DNA of 64,000 nt from Thermodesulfobacteriota bacterium (GTDB lineage Bacteria; Desulfobacterota_D; UBA1144; Nemesobacterales; UBA2774): the NCBI GenBank assembly GCA_035325995.1, contig DAOKYU010000001.1, positions 572,397 through 636,396 of the forward strand, given 5' to 3'. Made by a program: the position numbers and the translations under genes. Under the pieces are notes generated by a model that was given only the letters and a program-made list of their open reading frames with translations, had not been told where the DNA came from and made no database searches. Within the stretch, counting starts at the first letter, position 1. The number at the start of each line of letters is the position of its first letter. Shown one piece after another: positions 52,614 through 60,878 of the stretch.

Positions 52614-54044
52614 TCAAGCCTTTCTGACCTTGAGCCTAAAGCCTTCGAGGGCTTCCTCGACCCTTACCCTCTCGCCCTTCGCTATGGGCTCGTCGCTGAC
52701 GGCGTCCCAGTACTCTCCGTTTATATACACCTTACCCGATGCGTGTATGTCGGATACCGCGTCGCCCGCCTCGCCCATGAGCCCTTCCATCCCCAGGCGC
52801 GGCGCGAGCCTCTGCGCCTTTATCAAATAGAATATAACGTATGCGAAGAAGATCCCGAACGCGAGCGTCGACGCTACGACCACGTCGAACCCTACCCTGA
52901 CGTCCGACTCCGGGGTGTCGAAAAGAAGGAGCGCGCCGAGGGCGAAGCTGACGAGCCCCCCGACAGCCAGGAGCCCGTATCCCGTGACGTACACCTCGGC
53001 GATGAAGAGCGCTATCCCGAGGACGAGGAGCGCTATCCCGGCGTAATTGAACGGCAGCACCTGGAACGATACGAACCCCATCAGCAGGCACACCACGCCG
53101 GCCACGCCCGGGAATATAAGCCCCGGGTTATAGAATTCGAGCAGCAGCCCGAGCGAGCCCAGCGAAAGCAGGAGGAACGCTATATCGGGGGTGCTGATGA
53201 TGTCTATGAATTTCTGCTTGGCCGTCATGCCCACGTCTCTCACGGGGACGTCTTTAGTCAGGAGAGTCCTCTCACCGCCCGAAACCTCGACCTTCCATCC
53301 GTTTATCGACGCGAGGAGCGCCGGGAGGTCCAGCGCTATAAGATCGATTACCTTCATTTCGAGGGCCTCGCTCGACGTTATGGAGTCGCTCTTCCTTACG
53401 GCCTCCTCGGCCCACTCGACGTTCCGTCCCCGCTCCTCGGCAATGCTCTCTATAAAAGACGAGGCGTAATTCTCGAGCTTCTCGCCCATTATGCCTTCGT
53501 TCGATTTATCTCCGGAAGAAGGCTCCTTTTCGCCGCCGGGCTTCTTGTCGCCCTCCGCCGGCTTCTCCCCGGGGCTTTCCTTCTTCTCTTCGCCCCCTCC
53601 GGGCCCGAGAGATACGGGGTGCGCCGCCCCGATGCTGGTCCCGGGGGCCATTGCGGCTATGTTCGCCGAAAGGGTTATGAAGACCCCCGCCGACGTCGCC
53701 GACGCGCCCCTGGGCGAAACGTACACGACTACCGGCACGGGGGAGTTCAATATCAGCTTCACTATCTCCTTGGTAGACGTCAAAAGGCCGCCCGGTGTGT
53801 CGAGGAGAATTACGAGGGCCTCGGCCGAGCCCGCCCCGGCCGTTTCGAGTCCCGTTCTTATGTAATCGAGCGTGGCGGGGTTTATCGTCCCGTTTATCTC
53901 GAGCACTATCACCTCTCCGGGCGTACGGCTTTCGGCGGGTGCGGATTCGTCCTTCTCCGGGGACGGACCCTGTGTGAGCGCCCGGCCGGCGAAAAAAACG
54001 AAAAAAGAAAGGATTATAAGCGACAGCGATACGGTTCTTATCAT
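52614..54044 (-). CDS. NfeD-type membrane serine protease (ClpP-class), long form
   Basis: A 476-residue protein in three parts. After a signal peptide (about 1-24) comes a ClpP-fold protease (about 45-260): the Ser nucleophile lies in SPRGASATSAGVF and the Lys in MGEKLENYASSF, matching the Ser-Lys dyad of 1510-N type enzymes. Residues about 146-185 form a Gly/Glu/Lys/Pro-rich low-complexity insertion within the protease. Several membrane helices (about 285-420) and a C-terminal NfeD OB domain (about 420-476) follow. Pairs with the slipin gene downstream. Confidence 0.92.
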   Translation of the reverse strand: MIRTVSLSLIILSFFVFFAGRALTQGPSPEKDESAPAESRTPGEVIVLEINGTINPATLDYIRTGLETAGAGSAEALVILLDTPGGLLTSTKEIVKLILNSPVPVVVYVSPRGASATSAGVFITLSANIAAMAPGTSIGAAHPVSLGPGGGEEKKESPGEKPAEGDKKPGGEKEPSSGDKSNEGIMGEKLENYASSFIESIAEERGRNVEWAEEAVRKSDSITSSEALEMKVIDLIALDLPALLASINGWKVEVSGGERTLLTKDVPVRDVGMTAKQKFIDIISTPDIAFLLLSLGSLGLLLEFYNPGLIFPGVAGVVCLLMGFVSFQVLPFNYAGIALLVLGIALFIAEVYVTGYGLLAVGGLVSFALGALLLFDTPESDVRVGFDVVVASTLAFGIFFAYVIFYLIKAQRLAPRLGMEGLMGEAGDAVSDIHASGKVYINGEYWDAVSDEPIAKGERVRVEEALEGFRLKVRKA

Positions 54045-54171
54045 GGTAAAGGAGTAGAGACAAGTTTAGCCACAGTGCCCGTCAATCGCAAGGAAAGCCC
54101 CTTTCCGCAAAGCGCCCTCGGGCGCGTTTCCGGCGCTTGAATTTCTCGGGCCCCCGATTATAATTTCCCGC

Positions 54172-54843
54172 ATGGCAAAACGTATCAAATACACTGAAAA
54201 AGAGCTTAAAGGGCCCGACAAGTTCGTTTCGACGGTCGTTGCGGGCTTCGACTATTTCGCCGACCATTCGAAAAAAATAGTGATCGGGGTCGTGGTTGTC
54301 ATCGCCCTGATCGTCATCGGATACATAATCGCCGGGATGTCGGGCAAGAAGGGCGACATAGCCGGTGAGAGGTTCTCCGCCGCCGTCGCGCAGTATAACT
54401 CCGGGGCGAGCGAAGAAGCCCTTTCGGAGTTCGCAGCCATAAGGGACGAATATCCGAACACTCCGGCCGCTTCGCTTGCGGCCTACTACTCCGGCCTGAT
54501 ACAGTACGAGAACGGGAATTACGACGAAGCCGTCGCTATGCTCGACGCATACACCAATTCCAGGAACACGGAGCGCCTCCTGGTCCAGGCGGCCGTTTTA
54601 AAGAAAGGCATAGCACGCTACAGGCAGGGGAGATGGCAGGAGGCAATAGACTACCTCGAGATAATAAACGACGACCCGTCGAGCCCCTACGGCTCGCAGT
54701 CGAAGCTCCAGACCGCACTTTCATACGAGAAAATGGGGCAGCCTGAAAAGGCGAGTGAAATTTACCAGGGCCTCTACGGCACCGGGTTCGCTCCCCGGCC
54801 CGGCATCTCCGCCGTGAGCACGAACCCCGCGCCCGCGGAATAG
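54172..54843 (+). CDS. Membrane-anchored TPR protein, YfgM-like
   Basis: A 223-residue protein with a cytoplasmic N terminus of about 35 residues, one membrane helix (KIVIGVVVVIALIVIGYIIAG) and a periplasmic tetratricopeptide region (ALSEFAAIRDEYPNTPAA, YYSGLIQYENGNYDEAVAML, GIARYRQGRWQEAIDYLEI, ALSYEKMGQPEKASEIYQ). The topology and TPR_21-like start resemble YfgM, a Sec-translocon accessory factor; function here unproven. Single gene, divergent from the NfeD gene. Confidence 0.78.
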   Translation: MAKRIKYTEKELKGPDKFVSTVVAGFDYFADHSKKIVIGVVVVIALIVIGYIIAGMSGKKGDIAGERFSAAVAQYNSGASEEALSEFAAIRDEYPNTPAASLAAYYSGLIQYENGNYDEAVAMLDAYTNSRNTERLLVQAAVLKKGIARYRQGRWQEAIDYLEIINDDPSSPYGSQSKLQTALSYEKMGQPEKASEIYQGLYGTGFAPRPGISAVSTNPAPAE

Positions 54844-54892
54844 TCCGTTCCAGCATATCCGTAGACGAAGGGAGCGGACGCTCCTTCGAAGA

Positions 54893-56200
54893 TTACTGCG
54901 CTTCCCTGAGAAGCTTGGAGGATATCCATCCTTCGCCGCCGCCCGGCAGGACGACCTTTACCCAGCGTCCGCGGACCTCGCCGGTCGAGGCGAGTGTCTC
55001 CCCTCCCCCGACTTCCGTAACGACGTCGTATCCCATTCCCGGCCCGCTCCTGATGTTAGCGCCGGGCCCTGTCACCGTGTACATGGCTGCCGCGCCTGTG
55101 GCGGCGGAAGGCGTTTTCTCCGGTGCGGTTTCGGCTGCGGTCTCCGAGGGCTTCGCCGCGTCGCCGGATTTGACTCCGGCCGTCCCGGGCTGCGCTTTTT
55201 CCGGCGCGGGCGCGGCCGGGGCTTTTACCTCTGGCGCGGCCTGCCCGGCGGGCTTCTGCACGGCCAAAGGCGCTTTCGGCCGCTCGTTCGTGACGGCGGC
55301 CCTTTCCTCTTCGGCCTTCCGTTCTGCCGGCGCCTCTACGGGGGCTGTCACGGGGGCCTCGGCCTTCTTCCCGTTCGTATAGTCCTGTATGCCCCACGTC
55401 CTCATGAGCGCGTCGTAGAAAATGACGCCCAGTATGAGCCCCATGAAAAGAAGCACCGCGTTCATAACGTACGGGCTCTTGAACCCGGCCTGAGCGGCTT
55501 GCCCCGTCGGCTTAGCCGCCTTTACTTCTTTCTTCTCGGGCGCCTTTGTCGCCGGCTCTTCCGGCTTCTTTTCGGCCGGCGTCACAGTCGTCGTAATGTT
55601 GTCCACTGTCGGGTCGGGGCCTATGTAGTCGATCCTCGGCACGAACGCCGTCTCGGGGGCTTTCTCCCCGGGGGCGGGGGGAGGCGTAAACTCCTCCGGG
55701 GCGGCGGGCTCCGGTTCGGGGGCTTTTTCGGCCCGCGCTGTAGACAGGATGCCCATAAGCTCCTTTTCGAGCTCCCTGAGCCGCGTGTCGAGGTCGGTCT
55801 GTGACGCGCCGAGCTCGATGTTATAAATCGAGTAAATCGTATCGAGCTTTCCGAGATACTCTGTTTTCAGCTTTTCGAGGTCGGAGCCTATCTCGTCGAG
55901 ATAGCTTTCGATGTCCTCCGTTATACCGAAAACATGATCCGGCACGGGCGGCCTTTCGGCGGGGGGCGCAAACGGGTCGCCCGGGGCGGCTCCCGGCTCC
56001 CCGGCCCGGGCCAGCTTCGCCTTCAGATCGTTAAGCCTTATCCTGTATCCGGCGGTGAAGGCTTCCATTCCCGCGGCCTGTGTGCGGAAGAGCTCTTTTG
56101 ACTGTGAAATGAGGTTGAGCGTTTTAATAAGCCGGAGGAGCTCCAGCTCAAAATTCGCAGAAATCCTTCTGACGCTCTCCTGAGCGGTATCGTTTTCCAT
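54893..56200 (-). CDS. Membrane protein with C-terminal bacterial SH3 domain
   Basis: A 435-residue protein of no known full-length family. Residues 1-65 and 95-155 are helical and may form coiled coils; a proline/alanine/glutamate-rich linker (about 160-235) precedes one membrane helix (about 241-265); a second Ala/Pro/Lys-rich linker (275-370) leads to a periplasmic SH3_3 domain (about 372-435) with ANIRSGPGMGYDVV and WVKVVLPGGGEGWISSKLL. SH3_3 domains often bind peptidoglycan, so it may connect a cytoplasmic coiled-coil part to the cell wall. Inference only. Confidence 0.72.
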   Translation of the reverse strand: MENDTAQESVRRISANFELELLRLIKTLNLISQSKELFRTQAAGMEAFTAGYRIRLNDLKAKLARAGEPGAAPGDPFAPPAERPPVPDHVFGITEDIESYLDEIGSDLEKLKTEYLGKLDTIYSIYNIELGASQTDLDTRLRELEKELMGILSTARAEKAPEPEPAAPEEFTPPPAPGEKAPETAFVPRIDYIGPDPTVDNITTTVTPAEKKPEEPATKAPEKKEVKAAKPTGQAAQAGFKSPYVMNAVLLFMGLILGVIFYDALMRTWGIQDYTNGKKAEAPVTAPVEAPAERKAEEERAAVTNERPKAPLAVQKPAGQAAPEVKAPAAPAPEKAQPGTAGVKSGDAAKPSETAAETAPEKTPSAATGAAAMYTVTGPGANIRSGPGMGYDVVTEVGGGETLASTGEVRGRWVKVVLPGGGEGWISSKLLREAQ

Positions 56201-56328
56201 ATCCCTTTCTCCGGGCCGCGAAGACCCGTAACAATTATATTACATTCGACTAAGAAATAAAGGAGGAAAAACGGAGAAACGTGCGTACTGACCGGGGGGC
56301 GCGGATCGCACGTGTATATGCGGAGGGC

Positions 56329-56568
56329 TCAGCAGGGTTTCATTCTGGATTTTAAAAGGTTCTTCAGCCTCTCCCTCACTTCGGGCGTGACGAAGGCCTG
56401 CTCCTTCATCTTCCCCGAGAGGTCGAGCATCCGCGCGTACGTATCGACGAACGCCTTACACTCCGGACACTCCCCCATGTGCTTTTCGAGCTCCCGGAGC
56501 GTCTTCAAGTCGAGCTCGTTGTCTATGTAATCCATGATGTTCTCTACCACGTCCCTGCATATGGCCAT
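56329..56568 (-). CDS. Small zinc-finger anti-sigma-factor-like protein
   Basis: A 79-residue soluble protein. The zinc-binding anti-sigma signature is visible as HMGECPECKAFVDTY (H-x3-C-x2-C), preceded by VVENIMDYIDNELD, the usual helix of ZAS domains. No ECF sigma gene is nearby and no membrane helix is present, so it is an orphan, soluble ZAS protein. The upstream 57 bases up to about 56625 contain no clear promoter. Confidence 0.75.
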   Translation of the reverse strand: MAICRDVVENIMDYIDNELDLKTLRELEKHMGECPECKAFVDTYARMLDLSGKMKEQAFVTPEVRERLKNLLKSRMKPC

Positions 56569-56894
56569 ATTTGCTGCGATCTCCTTCTCTAACTGCCTGT
56601 ATGTACCATTAGATGAAATAAAAGGCTCCGGGACTCGGATAACCTTATATCCGGGAATTTTATTATATATCCCGGACGCCCTTTTTTAAAGGCTCGGCCC
56701 GTTTTTACGGGTTTTGACGCAACCGGTTCAAAATAAAACCCGATACTGCTATAATTTCCGAGTACACTTTACTCGAAGCGGTGATGGGGCTTTCCGCCCG
56801 GGTATGTCGAATGCCGGGGCGCGATTCCCGCCGTGCCCCCGCCCCCCGGAAGCCGCTCCCAGGCCGCCAAAACCTGTCCGGAGGGATTTTATCC
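56569..56894. other. 326-base intergenic region between the anti-sigma and MoxR genes
   Basis: Divergent control region. The left part is AT-rich with CCGGGAATTTTATTATATATCCCGG near 56654-56676 (CCGGGA/TCCCGG arms). The middle holds the MoxR promoter. From about 56770 to 56885 the sequence is strongly GC-rich with several possible stems (GCGG...CCGC near 56777-56799; CCGGGGCG against CGCCCCCCGG), so the MoxR transcript probably has a structured leader of about 130 bases. I could not match it to a known riboswitch. Confidence 0.5.
56727..56755 (+). promoter_or_regulatory. Probable promoter of the MoxR-VWA operon
   Basis: TTCAAA (56727-56732), 17 bases, perfect TATAAT (56750-56755). The start codon is about 130 bases further on. 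Confidence 0.5.
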
Positions 56895-58292
56895 ATGCAA
56901 GCGAAACCCCGTACGATCGGCGAGCTCAAGGCGAGCGAATACAGAGTCCTCTCGGTGAAGGACGAGATGCGGAAGAACCTCATACTGAAGCTCCGGAGCG
57001 GGGAAGAGCCCTTTTCCGGCATACTCGGCTACGAGGAAACGGTCTTGCCGCAGGTCGAAACGGCGGTGCTCGCCGGGCACGACCTCATATTCATCGGCGA
57101 GCGCGGTCAGGCCAAGTCGAGGCTCATACGGGCGCTCGTCAATCTCCTCGACGAGGAGATCCCGGTCGTGAAGGGCGGCGAGCTCAACGACAGCCCGTAC
57201 GACCCGGTATCCCGCTCCAGCCGCAACCTCGTAAGCAAATACGGCGACGACACCGAGATCGAATGGATAGGGCGCGACTCGCGGTACAGCGAAAAGCTCG
57301 CGACCCCGGATGTTTCGGTGGCCGACCTCATCGGCGAGGTCGATCCTATAAAGGTCGCCGAGGGGCGCTACCTTTCAGACGAGCTCACGATACACTTCGG
57401 CCTCATCCCGCGCACTAACCGCGGCATATTCGCTATTAACGAGCTCCCGGATTTGGCTGAAAAAGTGCAGGTAGGCCTCTTCAACGTCATGGAGGAAAAG
57501 GACATACAGATAAAGGGCTACAAGATACGCCTCCCTCTCGACATCTGCATCGTCGCTACGGCCAACCCCGAGGACTACACCAACAGGGGCCGCATAATCA
57601 CGCCGCTCAAGGACAGGTTCCAGGCCCAGATAGCTACCCACTACCCGAGGACGAGGGACGTCGAGATACTGATAATGGAGCAGGAAGCCGACGTCCCGGA
57701 AATAGACGGCTGCACTTACAGCGTGCCCTCGTTCATAAAGGAAATAGTCGCGGAGATATCGTTCCAGGCGCGCACCTCACCCGACATAAACCAGCGCTCG
57801 GGCGTCAGCGTAAGGACGACCATCGCAAACTACGAGAGCGTGATAGCCGCCTCGGGCAAGCGGGCGATAAGGCTCGGCGAAAGGGTCGTTTCGCCCCGGA
57901 TCACGGACTTCCCGTCGATGATACCTTCGACCACCGGGAAGATAGAGCTCGAATACCTGGGCGAGGACGTTTCCGAATCCGGCGTCGTCGACAAGCTCAT
58001 AAAGCGCGCGGTCAAGACGGTATTCGATTCCTATTTCCCCTCGCTCGACGTCATGGCCGACCTCGTAAAGAGCTTCGAAAAGGGCTACGTCGAGGTGGCC
58101 GACTACATGCATTCCGAGGAATACATGACCGGGCTCGGCGAGGTGCCGGGGCTCCGTACTTGCGTAGACATTCTCGGCGCGGGCGACTCGCCCGCCGAGA
58201 TCGCGTCGGCGGTCGAATTCACTCTCGAAGGGCTCCATTTGAGCAACAAGCTCAACAAGGAAAACGTCGGCGGGAAGATGGTGTACAAATGA
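56895..58292 (+). CDS. MoxR-family AAA+ ATPase
   Basis: A 465-residue AAA+ protein of the MoxR/magnesium-chelatase-I group. Walker A is GERGQAKS (residues 68-75) with Ala before the Lys where Gly is usual; Walker B/sensor region is GIFAINELPDLAEKVQVGLFNVMEEKDI (part), and sensor 1 is CIVATANPEDYTNRG. The C-terminal third is longer than in short MoxR proteins (about 330). ATG 56895 is chosen because GGAGGG lies ten bases upstream; an upstream in-frame start would translate the GC-rich leader. It overlaps the VWA gene as ATGA. MoxR-VWA pairs are thought to act as metal-insertion or complex-assembly chaperones; the client here is unknown. Confidence 0.9.
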   Translation: MQAKPRTIGELKASEYRVLSVKDEMRKNLILKLRSGEEPFSGILGYEETVLPQVETAVLAGHDLIFIGERGQAKSRLIRALVNLLDEEIPVVKGGELNDSPYDPVSRSSRNLVSKYGDDTEIEWIGRDSRYSEKLATPDVSVADLIGEVDPIKVAEGRYLSDELTIHFGLIPRTNRGIFAINELPDLAEKVQVGLFNVMEEKDIQIKGYKIRLPLDICIVATANPEDYTNRGRIITPLKDRFQAQIATHYPRTRDVEILIMEQEADVPEIDGCTYSVPSFIKEIVAEISFQARTSPDINQRSGVSVRTTIANYESVIAASGKRAIRLGERVVSPRITDFPSMIPSTTGKIELEYLGEDVSESGVVDKLIKRAVKTVFDSYFPSLDVMADLVKSFEKGYVEVADYMHSEEYMTGLGEVPGLRTCVDILGAGDSPAEIASAVEFTLEGLHLSNKLNKENVGGKMVYK

Positions 58293-59890
58293 CCCTCTAC
58301 AGGTACAGACGGTGGGACGGCGCGCAGGAGGGGTTCGACGTCAGGACGGGCGACCTCTTCGAGGGGCTCTCCGACTACCTCATGGAAGGGTGGTCGCCCG
58401 ACGAGGCGTACCAGTGGATACTGAAGCAGGGCATACGCGGCAAGGAATCTCGCATCATGGGGGTTGAAGACCTCCGCTCGCGTATATCGTCCTACAGGCA
58501 GGGCCTCTACGATTCCGCGAGCCTTAAGAACTCCCTCTCGGGCCTGAGGGACGAGCTCGCCGAGATCATCGGGAAGGAGCTCGAAAGCCTTGGGGAGAAG
58601 TTCCCCGAGGGCTCTGAAGAGCTGGGGCGGAGGGAAGAGTTCCTCAAGGGCCTCGAAGGAAGGCTCAGCCTCGCCATCGAAGCCCTTTCAGGTTACGACT
58701 TTACGGACGGGGAGGCGAAGATGCGCTACGACAGCCTCGCCGAAGTCCTCGAAGAGATCAAGAAGGCCGAGAGGTTCGTCAAGCGCTACGGCGAGAGGTT
58801 CACGGGCGGGAACGAGGTCGATTTCGAAGAGCTCCTCGATCTCATGGAACAGCTCGATAACCTGGAGCGCATGGAAAAGCTGCTCTCGTCGGGGAGCCTC
58901 GACGACATAAGCCCGGACGACGTGAAGGACGTCCTTAGTCCCGACGGCGTGAATTCGCTCGTGCTTTTAAAGGGGCTCAAATCGGAGCTCGAAAAATCGG
59001 GCCTCGTCGCGACGAGGGGCGAGCGGACGGAGCTCACCCCCAAGGGCATAAGGAAGCTCGGCGAGACGGCGCTGTCGGATATATTCTCGTCCCTCGACCG
59101 TAAGAAGCTCTCCGAGCACGAGACAGGCCAGAGGGGCACCGGCTCCGCGCGGCCCGAGGAGACGAAGCAGTACGAGTTCGGCGACCCGTTTAACCTCGAC
59201 ATAGTAAACACGCTCAAGAAATCCCTCGCCCGCGAGGCCGGGGGGAGCGGGCTCAGGATAGAGCCCGGGGACTTCGAGGTCTACGACACCGAGTACCACA
59301 CGCACGCGGCCACGGCGCTGCTGCTCGACCTCTCCTGGTCGATGAGCTTTCAGGGGAGGTTCCCCGCGGCCAAGAGGGTGGCGCTCGCGCTCGACCACCT
59401 CATACGCACCAATTACCCCCGCGACGAGCTTTACATAATCGGGTTCTCTACCGGCGCACGGAGGCTTACGACCCCGGAGCTCGCGGTCACGGCGTGGGAC
59501 TCGAACGACCCCTTCACGAATATACAGGAGGCCCTGTCGGCGGCGGCCAAGCTGCTATCCAGGCAACGGAGCTCCAACCGTCAGATAATCCTCATCACGG
59601 ACGGCCAGCCGACCGCGTACTACATGGACGGCTACCTCCAGGTGGAGCTGCCCATGTTCTTCGGGGGCCTCTCGCCGAGGGCGACGTTCGAAACGCTCAA
59701 GGAAGTGAAGCGCGTGACGGGGATGGGGATAAAGATAAATACCTTCATGCTCGACGACAGCGCGTCCCTCCGGCGGTTCGTCGAAGAAATGACGCGCATA
59801 AACAAGGGCCGGGCGTTTTTCACCACCCCTTCACAGCTCGGGAAGTACCTGCTCGTGGATTATCTCAAGAGAAAAAAGAAGATGCTCTAG
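58289..59890 (+). CDS. VWA-domain protein partner of the MoxR ATPase
   Basis: A 533-residue soluble protein. The N-terminal 330 residues are mostly helical and charged (LLDLMEQLDNLERMEKLL and similar); the C-terminal von Willebrand A domain (about 340-533) has the MIDAS motif LLLDLSWSMS (D-x-S-x-S) and LITDGQPT. No signal peptide or membrane helix, so it acts in the cytoplasm. It starts inside the MoxR stop (ATGA at 58289-58292), so the two are made together. Its end overlaps the convergent phosphoesterase gene by four bases. Confidence 0.9.
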   Translation: MTLYRYRRWDGAQEGFDVRTGDLFEGLSDYLMEGWSPDEAYQWILKQGIRGKESRIMGVEDLRSRISSYRQGLYDSASLKNSLSGLRDELAEIIGKELESLGEKFPEGSEELGRREEFLKGLEGRLSLAIEALSGYDFTDGEAKMRYDSLAEVLEEIKKAERFVKRYGERFTGGNEVDFEELLDLMEQLDNLERMEKLLSSGSLDDISPDDVKDVLSPDGVNSLVLLKGLKSELEKSGLVATRGERTELTPKGIRKLGETALSDIFSSLDRKKLSEHETGQRGTGSARPEETKQYEFGDPFNLDIVNTLKKSLAREAGGSGLRIEPGDFEVYDTEYHTHAATALLLDLSWSMSFQGRFPAAKRVALALDHLIRTNYPRDELYIIGFSTGARRLTTPELAVTAWDSNDPFTNIQEALSAAAKLLSRQRSSNRQIILITDGQPTAYYMDGYLQVELPMFFGGLSPRATFETLKEVKRVTGMGIKINTFMLDDSASLRRFVEEMTRINKGRAFFTTPSQLGKYLLVDYLKRKKKML

Positions 59891-60870
59891 TGCGCGGTTT
59901 CGGGGGTAACGGCCCTCGCCGTCTTGCCCGGCGCCAGCGGCCCGGCGACGGGATTTACGTCCTTGCACTCGTAGGGCTTCGAGAGCGTAAACACTTCGCC
60001 CAAGTGCGTCATGTACTCGCGCCTCTCGTGGTTCCTCACCCTCACCAGTACCTTGTCCGAGCCGCAGACGAACGTCAGCACACGCGATTCGGATTCCTTC
60101 ATCCCCGCCATCTCCGGGCGTATCGACGAGACGTGAATGAACACCGTGCCCCCGAGACTCTCCTTTTTGGCCGTGGTGCTCAGCATGCCGTGCGGGATGT
60201 GCAGGTGCCCCGAGAACCAGAGATCGACCCTGTAATCCTTGAGCACCTGTCTGAATCTTTTCGAGCCGACGATGTTCCTCCCCTTCCAGGCCGAAAAGGA
60301 TATGCCGCTCCCCTTGAGAGGCGCGTGCGTCACGACGACTATTATCTTGTCCTGGTTATTCACGACGAGGTCCTTCCACCACTCGAACGTCTCGTCGCTT
60401 ATCTCCGTCGATTTACCCCTTTCGGAGTCGGACATGAATATGAATAGTATGTTTCCCTTGAGGATCGCGTAATCCGTTTCCTCCCGGAGCTTTTCCCTGA
60501 AGAGCTTCCCCCTGTCGGTCTTGAGGTCGTGGTTGCCGATTATCTCGTACCATTCCTCGACGTAAGAGCCGTTCCGCGTGTTCACGTACCAGTCGAAGGT
60601 CTCCTCTTCGGTGTCGTTCACGATGTCCCCGGCGACGATGGCGAAATCTATCCCCGGGACGTTCTCGTTCATGTCCCGGACAGCCTCTTCCCACGCCTTC
60701 CTGTGGCTCTTCTTCGTCGGCTGTATGTCGGCGAGCACCCACACGGTGAGCGTGTTTACCGGGTCGAACCAGTCGGCTTCTAGCATTTCCTTTCCGGAAG
60801 TATATCCGATGCGGCAGGACGATCCGAAGATAAGGACCGCCGCTATGAATGGTAAGAGGGCTCGCGTCAT
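59887..60870 (-). CDS. Calcineurin-like metallophosphoesterase, exported
   Basis: A 327-residue protein with an N-terminal signal (LLPFIAAVLIFGSSC; Cys19 may be lipidated, though Gly at -3 is unusual). Metallophosphoesterase motifs: ADIQ (residues 47-50; the family consensus is D-x-H), VAGDIVND, IGNHD, VTHAPL and SGHLHIPHG. Gln50 replaces the first metal-ligand His; the remaining ligands are intact. Predicted to hydrolyse phosphoesters in the periplasm; the substrate is unknown. Only eight bases separate it from mtaB upstream... the next gene on this strand ends at 60879, so it may be read from the mnmA-mtaB transcript. Confidence 0.85.
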   Translation of the reverse strand: MTRALLPFIAAVLIFGSSCRIGYTSGKEMLEADWFDPVNTLTVWVLADIQPTKKSHRKAWEEAVRDMNENVPGIDFAIVAGDIVNDTEEETFDWYVNTRNGSYVEEWYEIIGNHDLKTDRGKLFREKLREETDYAILKGNILFIFMSDSERGKSTEISDETFEWWKDLVVNNQDKIIVVVTHAPLKGSGISFSAWKGRNIVGSKRFRQVLKDYRVDLWFSGHLHIPHGMLSTTAKKESLGGTVFIHVSSIRPEMAGMKESESRVLTFVCGSDKVLVRVRNHERREYMTHLGEVFTLSKPYECKDVNPVAGPLAPGKTARAVTPETAH

Positions 60871-60878
60871 GATGACAC

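Noticed and set aside
56770..56830. Fluoride-riboswitch-like GGTGATGGGGC...CCGCC stretch
   Set aside because: The first half resembles the motif, but the second GCTGATGGCCTCT-like half and the pseudoknot partner are missing.
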